Assembly: GCF_943193045.1 (NCBI RefSeq)
Contig: NZ_CALPCN010000003.1
Location: 1-64,000, forward strand
Direction: 5' to 3'
DNA length: 64,000 nt
Source: Pumilibacter muris
GTDB taxonomy: Bacteria; Bacillota; Clostridia; Christensenellales; Pumilibacteraceae
Both the position numbers and the translations under genes were made by a program. The notes under the pieces are model-generated. The model was not told the DNA's origin, searched no databases, and saw only the letters and a list, made by a program, of their open reading frames with translations. Below are positions 33,020-43,200 of the stretch, piece after piece; the first letter of the stretch is position 1, and the number at the start of each line of letters is the position of its first letter.

Positions 33020-34831
33020 ATGCAAAATTACGAAATTAATAAATACAGCGTCGGCACGATTCTAAACTATGTTAAAAACAAAGACATAGCCATACCCGAA
33101 ATACAACGCCCGTTTGTTTGGAAAAACAAACAGGTACGCGACTTGATTGATTCGCTTTATCGCGGATTCCCCGTCGGGTACTTGATAATAAGTCAAAATC
33201 CGTCGGTTAAACTCAAAGACGGAACGCTGTCCAAAGGGAAGAAAGTTCTCATCGACGGACAGCAGCGTGTAACGGCACTGATGACATCGCTGCTCGGATT
33301 GAAAGTTTTGGATAGCAGTTATAAGGAAAAGACAGTCAAAATAGCGTTTAATCCATTCGCTGCCGATGATGAAGATTGCTTCGAGGTGCAAGACAGCTCG
33401 CACTTGAAAAGCAAAAAATGGATAGAGGATATTTCCATATTCTTTGACACGCAATTCGATATGTTTGGCTTTATGCAAAAGTATTGCGAGGATAATCCCG
33501 AAATAACGCAAAAGCAAATGTACGAAATAGTGCAACGGGTAAAAAGCATTGAGAACAGGGATATAGGCGTAATCGAATTGGCGTCCGATCTCGACACCGA
33601 TATTGTAACCAACGTGTTTATAAGAATCAATTCGCAAGGGACTACGTTGAGCCAAGCGGACTTTGCTATGTCCAAGATAGCTGCCGATGAAAAATTCGGC
33701 GGCAATATGTTGCGCAAAGCGATAGATTATTTTTGCCATCTTGCCACGGAGCCGAGCTTTTATCATACGCTCGAAACAAGCGATAAAGAATTTATGGATT
33801 CGCAGTTCGGTAAGAAAGTGGCGTGGCTCAAAGACGACAATTCGGACATATACGATCCGTCCTACGAAGATATGCTGCGCGTGTCGTTCATACATATGTT
33901 TTCGAGAGGCAAGTTGAAGGATTTGGTCAGTTTACTTTCGGGCAGAGATTTTGAAACCAAGGACTATAAGGAAGAGATCGCCGAGGATTCTTTCAACAAG
34001 CTCACCGAAGGCATATTGCATTTTATGCACGAATATTATTTCGAGCAATTCGTTTTGGCGATAAAGAGCGCGGGTTTCATAAGTTCCAAACTGATAACAT
34101 CGCAAAGCGCGCTCGATTTTGCTTATGTCGTTTATTTAAAACTTATGCTTACGGGCGAGGTTGATAAAACGCAAATCAAACACTACGTTGCCAAATGGTT
34201 TGTGATGTCGGTGCTGACGGGGCGTTATTCGGGGTCTGCCGAAACGGTTATGGATAGAGATATTCGCAATATCAACGCAAAGGGTGTGGTGGTGTGTTTG
34301 AAAGAAATCGAAGCCGCCGAACTTTCTAATGCTTTTTGGAAGGTGGGACTTGTGCAACGCTTGGATACTTCGTCGGCTAACAGCCCGGCACTCATGGCGT
34401 ATTTCGCGGCACAGATTGTGAGTGGAGATAAAGGTCTATTCTCGCCGACTTCGACGGTTGCGAATTTGTTTGGCGCAAGCGACGTGCATCATATTTACCC
34501 GAAAGCATACTTACGGAAAATCAATGCCTTGGACAATAAGACAATTTATAACCAAGTTGCCAACTATACATATCTCGATACCCCGGTCAATATTGCCGTG
34601 GGGGACGATGCTCCGAATAAATACTTTAAAGAGGCGTTTGAGTCGGCACGGACAAGCGGAACGGTGTTCGGCGTACCAATGACCGAAAAGGAATTGACGC
34701 AAAATCTCAAAGACAATTGTATTCCGTCTGAAATTATCGATTGGGATTATGACAATTATCTAACGGATTTCTTACCCAGACGTAGAGAATTGATGGCGGC
34801 GAAGATAGCCGACTATTACTCAAAATTATAA
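33020..34831 (+). CDS. DUF262/HNH protein (GmrSD-like)
   Basis: A 603-residue protein with the DUF262 ParB-like domain at the N-terminus: IPEIQRPFVWKNKQVRDLIDSLYRGFPVGYL, then LIDGQQRVTAL (about 77-87), the nucleotide-binding block of GmrS. The C-terminal part carries DVHHIYPKAYL (about 488-498) and NYTYLD, an HNH-type site as in DUF1524/GmrD. Proteins with both parts act as type IV restriction enzymes cutting modified phage DNA. It stands just ahead of the type I locus with its own promoter, a pairing seen in defence islands. The target modification is unknown. Confidence 0.85.
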   Translation: MQNYEINKYSVGTILNYVKNKDIAIPEIQRPFVWKNKQVRDLIDSLYRGFPVGYLIISQNPSVKLKDGTLSKGKKVLIDGQQRVTALMTSLLGLKVLDSSYKEKTVKIAFNPFAADDEDCFEVQDSSHLKSKKWIEDISIFFDTQFDMFGFMQKYCEDNPEITQKQMYEIVQRVKSIENRDIGVIELASDLDTDIVTNVFIRINSQGTTLSQADFAMSKIAADEKFGGNMLRKAIDYFCHLATEPSFYHTLETSDKEFMDSQFGKKVAWLKDDNSDIYDPSYEDMLRVSFIHMFSRGKLKDLVSLLSGRDFETKDYKEEIAEDSFNKLTEGILHFMHEYYFEQFVLAIKSAGFISSKLITSQSALDFAYVVYLKLMLTGEVDKTQIKHYVAKWFVMSVLTGRYSGSAETVMDRDIRNINAKGVVVCLKEIEAAELSNAFWKVGLVQRLDTSSANSPALMAYFAAQIVSGDKGLFSPTSTVANLFGASDVHHIYPKAYLRKINALDNKTIYNQVANYTYLDTPVNIAVGDDAPNKYFKEAFESARTSGTVFGVPMTEKELTQNLKDNCIPSEIIDWDYDNYLTDFLPRRRELMAAKIADYYSKL

Positions 34832-34852
34832 ATATATTGGCGAGGCGAAACA

Positions 34853-36343
34853 ATGATCACTGGCGAATTAAAAAATAAGGTTGATACTATTTGGGGAACG
34901 CTGTGGACAGCGGGAATAACGAGCCCTATAACGGTATTAGAGCAAATTACATATTTGATGTTTATGAAATTGTTGGACGATAACCAACTCAAAAGAGAGG
35001 CTAATGCGAATGCATTAGGAGTAACATTAAAGAAAAAGGTGTTTGGCGATGGGGATTGCGTTATAAGCGAAGAGCCGCGAATTATTGTTGCGTATAAAAA
35101 TCTTCGATGGAATATATTTCATCACTTTGAGCCGAACGAAATGTATACAACAGTTTCGCAATATGTCTTTCCGTTTATTAAATCAATCAACACAGGAAAG
35201 GATACCGCATTCAGTCGTTTTATGAAGGACGCGGTGTTTCTTATTCCCACGGCAAAAGTGTTGGCAAAAGTTGTTGATGATATGGATAATATGGATATGA
35301 ACAACAAGGACATAATGGGCGATGTCTATGAATACTTATTGGGAAAGATAGCATCGGCAGGAGAGCTTGGACAGTTCCGCACACCGCGCCATATTATTCG
35401 AATGATGGTGCGACTTATGAAACCTACGTTTGCCGACAAGATACTCGATCCTGCAATGGGAAGTGCAGGCTTTATTGCCGAGTGTGCGAACTATATTCAA
35501 GAGAACTTTGAGAAAGAGCTACTGAAAAAAGAAAATGCCGAACATTACAAAACAACAATGTTCTCTGGTTTTGATACCGACCAAACGATGTTGCGTATAG
35601 GTGCAATGAATATGATGCTACACGGCGTCGAAGAGCCGAACATAAAATATCAAGATAGCTTAAGTGCAGATAATATCGAAAGAGATGCATATACGCTCAT
35701 AATGGCTAATCCGCCTTTCACTGGGAGTGTGTTCCAAGAAGATATCAGCAAAGACATATTGGCGCTTTGCAAAACCAAAAAAACGGAGTTACTCTTCCTT
35801 GCGCTTTTTATAAGAATGCTAAAAGTAGGCGGTAGATGTGCGAGTATCGTCCCGGACGGCGTTCTTTTTGGTAGCAGCACGGCTCATAAAATGATACGCC
35901 AAGAACTCATTGATAATCAGCGACTCGAAGCGGTCATTTCTATGCCCAGTGGCGTGTTTAAGCCCTACGCTGGCGTTAGCACGGCAATATTGATTTTTAC
36001 AAAAACAAATGCAGGCGGCACAGATAAAGTGTGGTTTTATGATATGAAAGCAGACGGTTTCTCGCTTGACGATAAGCGCAGCCCGATTGCCGATAACGAT
36101 ATCCCTGACATCATAGCGCGCTTCGGAAATCCCGATGAAGTAGCGCGGGAACGCACTGATAAGTCGTTCTTTGTGCCGAAAAGCGAAATTATTGACAACG
36201 GCTATGACCTTTCCATTAATAAATATAAAAAGACGGAGTATGTCGTAGAGAAATATCCCGAGCCGAAAGAAATCCTCGCGGAAATTCGTGCTTTGGAAGT
36301 AGAAATACAAAAAGGACTTGCCGAGTTGGAGGAATTGCTGTGA
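34853..36343 (+). CDS. hsdM: Type I restriction-modification system, methyltransferase subunit
   Basis: A 496-residue N6-adenine methyltransferase (HsdM). The N-terminal helical domain has TIWGTLWTAGITSPITVLEQITYLMFMKLLDD. Catalytic motif I is DPAMGSAGF (about 199-207) and motif IV is NPPF (about 285-288). It methylates adenine at the site selected by HsdS and also forms part of the restriction complex. GCGAGGC precedes the ATG. It ends in a GTGA overlap with the first hsdS, so M and S are cotranslated. Confidence 0.95.
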   Translation: MITGELKNKVDTIWGTLWTAGITSPITVLEQITYLMFMKLLDDNQLKREANANALGVTLKKKVFGDGDCVISEEPRIIVAYKNLRWNIFHHFEPNEMYTTVSQYVFPFIKSINTGKDTAFSRFMKDAVFLIPTAKVLAKVVDDMDNMDMNNKDIMGDVYEYLLGKIASAGELGQFRTPRHIIRMMVRLMKPTFADKILDPAMGSAGFIAECANYIQENFEKELLKKENAEHYKTTMFSGFDTDQTMLRIGAMNMMLHGVEEPNIKYQDSLSADNIERDAYTLIMANPPFTGSVFQEDISKDILALCKTKKTELLFLALFIRMLKVGGRCASIVPDGVLFGSSTAHKMIRQELIDNQRLEAVISMPSGVFKPYAGVSTAILIFTKTNAGGTDKVWFYDMKADGFSLDDKRSPIADNDIPDIIARFGNPDEVARERTDKSFFVPKSEIIDNGYDLSINKYKKTEYVVEKYPEPKEILAEIRALEVEIQKGLAELEELL

Positions 36344-37470
36344 GAAGGGAAAAACTGCGAACTCTTGTGCGAGAGTATAGCGAACGAAACAGGCACAATG
36401 ATTGCTCCGGTGTGTATAGTGTGACGAATAGTCATGGATTTATGCCATCTACGGATTATTTCTCAAAAGAAGTATTCAGCAAGGATTTATCCACTTACAA
36501 AGTTGTTAAACGGGGGATGATTGCCTATAATCCATCGAGAATCAATGTTGGCTCTGTAGCGGTGCAAAGAGAAAGGGAAACCGTGATCGTCAGCCCGTTA
36601 TATGTGGTCTTTTCGGTGGATGAAAGCAAAATATTGCCTGAATTTTTGACTTATTTTTTGCATAGCGATGAAGGATTACAGCAGATAGCGGCAAACACTT
36701 CTGGAAGTGTTCGTGATTCGCTTAAATTTTCGGCATTGCAAAATATAGAAATTAATCTGTATTCTATTGAAGAACAGCAAGAAATCATAGCCATATTGAA
36801 CAAGTTCGATAAGTTATTGCATGATGAAAGAGAAGCTCTTCAAAAAATAAATGATCTCGTGAAGTCGCAATTTATCGAGATGTTCGGGACGATTCCTAAA
36901 GATAGATATGCTCCTTTGGATAGGGTGTGTAAAATTATAACTGATGGCACTCATCAACCGCCCCAATTTAGCAATTCAGGTATACCTTTTTTATTTGTGT
37001 CTAATCTCGCCAATAATGAAATTAATTACCAAACGCAAAAGTTTATTTCCAAAGATACCTACAAGGAATTGATTAAGCGAACGCCGATCCAAATAGGAGA
37101 TGTCCTTCTTTCGACGGTGGGGTCATATGGACATCCAGCAGTTGTAACTGACGATAGAGAATTTTGTTTTCAAAGGCATATTGCCTATTTTAAACCTAAT
37201 CCTCAAATGATAGATAGTAGGTTTTTATATGGAGCGTTGCTTTCGCCAATAGGTCAAGAACAAATAGAGAGAGCAGTCAAAGGCATAGCGCAAAAGACAC
37301 TCAATCTATCAGAGATAAGAAAAATACGAATCCCGTTGCCTTCTTATGAGCATCAAAAACAATATTCGGCGTTTTATGAACAGACCGATAAATCAAAATT
37401 TAGAATCAAACAGAGCCTTGAAAAACTTGAAACTTGTTATAATGCAATGCTTCAAAAATACTTCGGTTAG
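36340..37470 (+). CDS. hsdS: Type I restriction-modification specificity subunit (copy 1, complete)
   Basis: A 376-residue HsdS with two target-recognition domains. TRD1 covers about 1-150, followed by the central conserved helix (ILNKFDKLLHDEREALQKIN) ending in the DLVKSQFIEMFG block. TRD2 covers about 190-340, followed by the second conserved helix starting EQTDKSKF. It chooses the bipartite DNA sequence for HsdM and HsdR. The nucleotides coding for the two conserved blocks are repeated almost identically in the two other S copies. It begins with GTG overlapping the hsdM stop by four bases and should be the copy expressed with hsdM. Confidence 0.9.
   Translation: MRREKLRTLVREYSERNRHNDCSGVYSVTNSHGFMPSTDYFSKEVFSKDLSTYKVVKRGMIAYNPSRINVGSVAVQRERETVIVSPLYVVFSVDESKILPEFLTYFLHSDEGLQQIAANTSGSVRDSLKFSALQNIEINLYSIEEQQEIIAILNKFDKLLHDEREALQKINDLVKSQFIEMFGTIPKDRYAPLDRVCKIITDGTHQPPQFSNSGIPFLFVSNLANNEINYQTQKFISKDTYKELIKRTPIQIGDVLLSTVGSYGHPAVVTDDREFCFQRHIAYFKPNPQMIDSRFLYGALLSPIGQEQIERAVKGIAQKTLNLSEIRKIRIPLPSYEHQKQYSAFYEQTDKSKFRIKQSLEKLETCYNAMLQKYFG
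36839..36889 (+). repeat. hsdS direct repeat A1 (central block)
   Basis: This 51-base stretch matches 39614-39664 with one mismatch and shares a 20-base core with 38540-38559. It encodes the conserved DLVKSQFIEMFG helix between the TRDs. All copies are in direct orientation. Confidence 0.9.
37381..37398 (+). repeat. hsdS direct repeat B1 (terminal block)
   Basis: CAGACCGATAAATCAAAA encodes QTDKSK. It is identical at 39053-39070 and differs by one base at 40165-40182. It lies at the end of each TRD2. Confidence 0.85.
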
Positions 37471-37536
37471 TTATATAATTCTCTTGAAGAATGACGAGAT
37501 AACCTCGCATTTAATAAATTATTCAGGAGATATACT

Positions 37537-38529
37537 ATGAAACAAACACTAATAACCGAAATTGAGCAACAAATGATGCCTTTTTTGGATAACGGTCAAA
37601 TGATGCAGCTTTGCAAAGTGCTCGAGCACTGCTTCTATTCCTATGAGATTTCTCAATCCGATAGTAGTAAACAAGAGGAGGATAAACACAACCAAGAATA
37701 TTTGGAATTATTCTTGGCTGCCAAACATATTGAAGGCTGTTCGGATAAATCATTGAAATACTACCGTTCAGTGCTTGAAAATATGCTTAAAACGGTAAAT
37801 AAGCCAATAAAACACATCATCACAGATGATTTACGGCAATATTTAGACCAATATCAGCGAATAAACAATGCCAGTAAGGTCACGGTTGATAACGTGCGCC
37901 GAATTTTATCAAGCTATTTTGCTTGGCTTGAGGACGAGGATTATATATTAAAAAGTCCCGTTCGACGCATACATAAAGTAAAAACAGGCAAAACAGTAAA
38001 AGAAATATATTCGGATGAGGCTCTTGTCATAATGAGTGATAATTGCCATACGATACGCGATCTTGCAATGATAGAGCTTCTTTCGTCCACAGGAATGCGT
38101 GTCGGTGAGCTTATAAACCTCAACCGGGGCGATGTTGATTTTGACAATAGAGAATGCGTTGTTTTCGGCAAGGGCGAAAAGGAACGAAAAGTCTATTTTG
38201 ATGCAAGAACAAAAATCCATCTTATGAATTATCTAAATTCGCGTACCGACAGCAACCAAGCGTTGTTTGTTTCGTTGCTTGCACCATACAATAGGCTTCA
38301 AATCAGTGGTGTGGAAATACGCCTGCGATCCTTGGGGCTCGAATTAGATATAAATAAGGTACATCCGCACAAATTTAGACGGACTTTGGCAACGAGAGCA
38401 ATAGATAAGGGGATGCCCATAGAGCAAGTTCAACAGTTATTGGGGCATGAGAAGATAGAAACCACCTTGCATTATGCCCAAGTAGACCAAAATAACGTCA
38501 AAAACTCTCATAGAAAATATATCGGGTAA
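37537..38529 (+). CDS. Tyrosine recombinase (XerC/D-like) within the hsdS locus
   Basis: A 330-residue tyrosine recombinase. The N-terminal SAM-like core-binding domain spans about 50-135 (EYLELFLAAKHIEGCSDKSLKYYRSVLENML). The catalytic domain has arginine in SSTGMRVGEL, HPHKFRRTLATR (H-x-x-R), LGHEKIETTLHY with histidine and the nucleophilic tyrosine. Recombinases of this type sit inside type I loci and exchange HsdS target domains. The adjacent hsdS copies with shared repeats are its likely substrates. It could instead be the integrase of the island, but its position inside the RM operon makes that less likely. Confidence 0.88.
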   Translation: MKQTLITEIEQQMMPFLDNGQMMQLCKVLEHCFYSYEISQSDSSKQEEDKHNQEYLELFLAAKHIEGCSDKSLKYYRSVLENMLKTVNKPIKHIITDDLRQYLDQYQRINNASKVTVDNVRRILSSYFAWLEDEDYILKSPVRRIHKVKTGKTVKEIYSDEALVIMSDNCHTIRDLAMIELLSSTGMRVGELINLNRGDVDFDNRECVVFGKGEKERKVYFDARTKIHLMNYLNSRTDSNQALFVSLLAPYNRLQISGVEIRLRSLGLELDINKVHPHKFRRTLATRAIDKGMPIEQVQQLLGHEKIETTLHYAQVDQNNVKNSHRKYIG

Positions 38530-38539
38530 AGGCTCTAAA

Positions 38540-38565
38540 TCGCAATTTATCGAGATGTTTGGGGA
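38540..38565 (+). repeat. hsdS direct repeat A2 (start of the half gene)
   Basis: The first 20 bases are identical to the core of repeats A1 and A3. Upstream of 38540 the similarity stops abruptly, eleven bases after the recombinase stop codon, marking the likely exchange boundary of the cassette. Confidence 0.85.
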
Positions 38566-39100
38566 TGTCGTATATAATAATAAACGATGGGTTGTCTTTC
38601 CGATGTCGACGGTTGCACCAATAAAAGCATTTAAGGGTGAAGTCGAGGCTGTTGATGGAAAAGTATGGTTGTTGAATTTGGATATGATAGAGGCACATAC
38701 GGGAGACGTTCAAGAAGAAGTTTTAGTGGGAATCGATGATATCGGTGCGTCTACAGTCGCGTTTAATCGGGACAACATCTTGTATTCCAAACTCCGTCCA
38801 TATTTGAATAAAGTTGTTTATCCTAAGAAAACAGGATATGCAACATCTGAGTTAGTGCCATTAAGACCTGACATAAATCTATTAAATAAAGTCTTTTTTA
38901 CTGCGTTGCTTCGTAGCGATGCATTTGTGCATTTTATTCGGGAGCAAGTAGCAGGAGCAAAGATGCCTCGCGTGTCTATGGATATATTTAAAAAATTCGA
39001 TGTTATATGCCCACCGATTGAACTTCAAAATCAATTCGCCCACTTTGTCGAACAGACCGATAAATCAAAAAATGGCTATGAGATGGAGGCGGCTGCATGA
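38555..39100 (+). CDS. Half hsdS: second-TRD cassette without N-terminus
   Basis: A 181-residue open frame equal to just the second half of an HsdS. It opens with the conserved SQFIEMFG (readable from 38540), continues through one target-recognition domain (about 10-150) and ends with QFAHFVEQTDKSK. There is no TRD1, no good ribosome site and no clear promoter. The ATG at 38555 lies inside the conserved block. It is best read as a silent TRD donor, though a half-size HsdS that dimerises is known for some systems. It overlaps the next hsdS by four bases (ATGA). Confidence 0.75.
   Translation: MFGDVVYNNKRWVVFPMSTVAPIKAFKGEVEAVDGKVWLLNLDMIEAHTGDVQEEVLVGIDDIGASTVAFNRDNILYSKLRPYLNKVVYPKKTGYATSELVPLRPDINLLNKVFFTALLRSDAFVHFIREQVAGAKMPRVSMDIFKKFDVICPPIELQNQFAHFVEQTDKSKNGYEMEAAA
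39053..39070 (+). repeat. hsdS direct repeat B2
   Basis: Identical 18-base copy of the terminal-block repeat, closing the half-gene cassette. Confidence 0.85.
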
Positions 39101-40242
39101 GTGATTCTTACAAATTGAGTGATATTTATGAATTGCAAATGGGGAAAACGCCGTCAAGGGATATTTCCGACTATTGGGCGGATGGGCAATATGATTGGAT
39201 TTCCATTGCGGATTTATCAAAATGCGAAAAATATATAAATCAAACCAAAGAAAGAATTACAAATAGAGCGATAGAAGAGAGCGGTATTAAGGTTATCCCG
39301 ACAGATACAATAATAATGAGTTTTAAGTTATCTATTGGGAAAGTGGCAATTACGCAAAGACCTGTCTATTCCAATGAGGCAATTATGGCATTTATTGATA
39401 AAGGCGTTACTTACATATTGCCTCAGTATGCATTTTATTTATTTTCGGCACAAAAATGGGATAAGGGTACAAATCGCGCTGTGATGGGAGCAACATTGAA
39501 TAAGGCTACGCTTTCACAATATCGTGTTAGCATCCACAATGCGGATGAGCAAGCAGAAATAGTCAATCGACTGAATAAAATAACAGACCTTATCAATTTC
39601 CGTAGAAAACAGATTCAAAAAATAGATGATCTCGTGAAGTCGCAATTTATCGAGATGTTCGGGAATCCCATAAGTAACGAACGCAAATGGGAACTGTGCC
39701 CATTAGAAGCAGTGGGCGATGTTGGGTCAAGTAAAAGAATATTTGAGCGTGAATATGTCAAAGAGGGCATCCCTTTTTTCAGGACGAAAGAGGTCGTCGA
39801 ATTATCAAAGGGAGCGCAGATTTCAACTGAATTATTTATAAGCGAAGAGAGATTTGCCGAGTTAAAAAAGGAATGGGGATGTCCGCGCAAAGGAGATTTG
39901 CTAATATCGGCAGTAGGAACAATCGGAGTGATATGGATTGTCGACGATAGGTCATTTTACTTTAAAGATGGTAACCTTTTGCAAGTTCGCTCGGAATTAA
40001 ATTCGCAGTTCCTGAAATATGTTTTGGAATGGCTAATAGCAGATTATAAACAGGAAATGTCGAAGGGGACAGCCTATGCGGCGTTGACTATTAATGCACT
40101 AAAAAAAATGAAAATTATCAATGTCCCAACATCTGCTCAAGAGTGGTTTTCGCATTTCGTCGAACAGACTGATAAATCAAAAGTTCTCATTCGGGAACAC
40201 CTTTTTTTGATTAATAGGCTTCGAAAGGTGGAAAAAACTTAA
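39097..40242 (+). CDS. hsdS: Type I restriction-modification specificity subunit (copy 2, complete)
   Basis: A 381-residue HsdS with two TRDs distinct from those of the first copy. TRD1 is about 1-155 (YKLSDIYELQMGKTPSRDISDYW), the central helix ends in DDLVKSQFIEMFG (about 178-190), TRD2 is about 195-345 and the tail contains VEQTDKSK. Its start overlaps the half-gene stop (ATGA). Having two complete S genes in one locus implies that HsdM and HsdR could be directed to two sites, or that one copy is a reservoir. It lies 35 bases before the hsdR start. Confidence 0.88.
   Translation: MSDSYKLSDIYELQMGKTPSRDISDYWADGQYDWISIADLSKCEKYINQTKERITNRAIEESGIKVIPTDTIIMSFKLSIGKVAITQRPVYSNEAIMAFIDKGVTYILPQYAFYLFSAQKWDKGTNRAVMGATLNKATLSQYRVSIHNADEQAEIVNRLNKITDLINFRRKQIQKIDDLVKSQFIEMFGNPISNERKWELCPLEAVGDVGSSKRIFEREYVKEGIPFFRTKEVVELSKGAQISTELFISEERFAELKKEWGCPRKGDLLISAVGTIGVIWIVDDRSFYFKDGNLLQVRSELNSQFLKYVLEWLIADYKQEMSKGTAYAALTINALKKMKIINVPTSAQEWFSHFVEQTDKSKVLIREHLFLINRLRKVEKT
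39614..39664 (+). repeat. hsdS direct repeat A3
   Basis: Near-identical 51-base partner of 36839-36889 (one mismatch). Recombination between these two would exchange second TRDs and delete the recombinase and half gene. Confidence 0.9.
40165..40182 (+). repeat. hsdS direct repeat B3
   Basis: Copy of the terminal-block repeat with one base changed (CAGACT for CAGACC). Confidence 0.8.
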
Positions 40243-40257
40243 AAAATATGTTACAAT
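40229..40257 (+). promoter_or_regulatory. Possible promoter of hsdR
   Basis: TGGAAA (40229-40234), 17-bp spacer, TACAAT (40252-40257), with the same GTTACAAT context as the DUF262 promoter. The -35 box is weak; hsdR may also be read from hsdM. Confidence 0.45.
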
Positions 40258-40277
40258 ATATTCGGCAAGGAGGTCTT

Positions 40278-43200
40278 ATGACAAACTTTTCGTTTCTCAA
40301 TGAATTTCCACAGTTTGCGGAGCTTGCGACATATTGCGAAGATGCCGAGTCTTTTGCTTTGTCGAAACCTAACCTTTCCGCTATTTCTGCAAGGAACGCC
40401 ATAGAGTTCGTTATTAAGTATATCTATAAGGCGAAGGTTGGATCTTTGCCTGTTCGGGCAAGCCTATTTGAGCTAATCGATAGCTATGAGATTTCCAATT
40501 TTATTAACGATGATGTAATAAGAGATTCGTTGCATTTTATCCGTATCTTGGGGAATAATGCGGCGCACAATAATAAAATAAAAACAACCGAAGCTGTGCT
40601 TGGGTTGGAGAATTTGCATTTCTTTGTCGGCGAAATCCTTGTGCTATTGGGAGTATTATCGGAATACCCGGCGTTTGACAAGTCTCTCATTGATAAGAAA
40701 ACCGATGCGAAACCGATTGAGGTGGAAACAATCGAGGTCCACGGTGATGCGGAAAAAGTTTTTAAAGAAGGCATAAGCAAGGACTCTATATTCAATGCGA
40801 AACGGCCTGCATATATGAGCGAAGCCAATACACGGAAGTTGCTCATTGATGTATATTTGAGAGAAGCGGGTTGGGAAGTTTGTGAGCAAGAGGATGTGTG
40901 TGTTCCCGGCAAAGCAGGAATAGAAATAAAAGTCAGCGGAATGCCTAATGGCACAGGTGACGGCTTTTGTGACTATGTACTCTATGGTCGAGATGGCAAA
41001 CCGCTTGCCATAGTGGAGGCGAAAAAGACGAGTGTATCGCCCGAAAAAGGTAGGCATCAGGTATGCCTATATGGGGAGTGCATGAAAGCCAAGTATGGCT
41101 ATGTTCCTATTCTTTATTATACGAACGGCTATTCCATTAAGGTTATTGACGGCATTTATCCCGATCGTGAATTAATGGCATATCACACGATCGGCGAATT
41201 GGAGTTGCTTATACAGCGCAGGAATCGCGGCAAGATAGTCGACCTAAAAATCAGCGATGAAATAACGAATAGACCATATCAAAAAATGGCTATAACCAAC
41301 ATATGCGAGCACTTTAATGCCAACAATCGTAGAGGTTTGCTGGTAATGGCGACAGGCACAGGAAAGACACGTGTCGCTATTTCGCTCGTGGATGTTTTAG
41401 CGCGGAATAAATGGATTAAGACAGTGCTATTTCTTGCAGACAGAACATCACTCGTAAAGCAGGCGAAGAAAAACTTTGCCAAGTTATTGCCGCACATGAG
41501 CGTTTGCGAATTGTCGGGGAGTGGCGAAAAAGACTTGAATGCAAGGCTTATGTTCTCCACCTATCAAACGATGATAAACTGCATCGACGGTGATGTAAAG
41601 ACATTCAGTACCGGGCGATTTGATTTAATCATTATTGACGAGGCACATCGTTCAATATTTAAAAAGTATAGTTCGATATTTGCATATTATGATAGCTTAT
41701 TGGTAGGATTGACCGCCACACCTCGCGATCAGGTTGATGCGAATACATATAGGATTTTCGGCTGCGAAAGCGGTGTCCCGAATTTTTCATATGATTTAGG
41801 CGAGGCTGTGCGTGAGGGCTATCTTGTGTCATATGGCGAGCCGTTGGAGCGGACAACCACCATATTGGAACGCGGCATCAAATACAAGGAACTCTCGGAA
41901 GAGGAAAAAGCCGAGTACGAGGAAACGTTCGGAGAAGATGCTGACGAGGAAATACTAAATAGCCAAATTTTTCGAAGCGTATATAATAAGCCGACTTGCA
42001 ATCGTGTTTTAGAATCGTTAATGCGCGACGGCATAAAAATTGAGAACGGTGACAAGCTCGGCAAGACCATAATTTTTGCGTATAACCATAAACACGCGCA
42101 AATGATTGTCGAATGTTTCAATGCGCTTTATCCCAATAAACCTGACTTTTGCCGACTTATTGATAATTATGAAACCTATGCCGATGACTTAATCGTTAGG
42201 TTTGAAACCGATCCCGATTTTCAAATTGCGGTGTCGGTGGATATGCTTGATACGGGAATCGATGTCCCGGCAGTATTGAATTTGGTATTCTTCAAGCCTG
42301 TAAAATCTTACATTAAGTTTATGCAAATGATAGGACGGGGAACGCGGTTATGTCCAGATATTTTTGGACTGAACAAGGATAAAACGGAATTTTTGATTTT
42401 TGATTGGTGTCATAATTTCGAGTTTTTCTCTGTTCCCGAACATAGACAGCAGAGCGGTAAGGCGGCGGTATCAATTACTCAACGACTATTTGAGCTACGG
42501 TTAGACATATTAAAAGAGTTGCAACGTTTTGAATATCAGGCGATTCCTTTCGATAAGGCATACTACGAAAAACTAAAGCCAATGTTGTTCGAGACGGTAA
42601 AATCAATTCGCAGCAACAGCTCTCGCATATCAGTGCGGCAAGCGATGGTGTTTCTTGACAAATACTCGGATGAAAATGTGTGGCAGTGTCTTTCGCCAGT
42701 CAATATTAAGGAAATAAAGCTACACATTGCGCCGCTTGTCGAAGATACGGAGAAGGATAACCAGTATACAAAAGCATTTGACAGCAAGATGCTTAATATC
42801 GAGCTTGATTTTCTTGTAACGAGCGCAATCGGACGGTCAAGCAAAGATGTCGCAGCCGTGCGGCTTATAGCCAAATATCTATTGACTAAGGCTACTATTC
42901 CGCAAATAATGGAGAAAGCTCAACAATTAAAGGATGCGGCAAGCGACCAGTTTTGGGCGGATCCGTCGATAGAACGAATCGAAACATTGCGTGAGGAAAT
43001 TCGTGATTTAATGAAATTTCTCGATGATAGTGAAGTAATCACATACCTCACTACATTTACCGATGAGATTGTTTCGCTTGACGGAACAGCCGCAGGACTT
43101 TTTGATATACGAACATATAGAGAAAAGGTCATAGACTATTTAGCAGAGCATAGCGATAAACCTGTCATAAGTAAAATAAAGAATCTCGAACAACTAACAT

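Noticed and set aside
37537-38529. Tyrosine recombinase as integrase of the whole island
   Set aside because: It is inside the hsd locus, far from the tRNA edge, and next to hsdS repeats; a locus-specific role fits better, though integrase activity is not excluded.
36340-40242. Classic inverting hsdS phase-variation locus
   Set aside because: All S copies and repeats are in the same direction, so simple inversion cannot exchange them.
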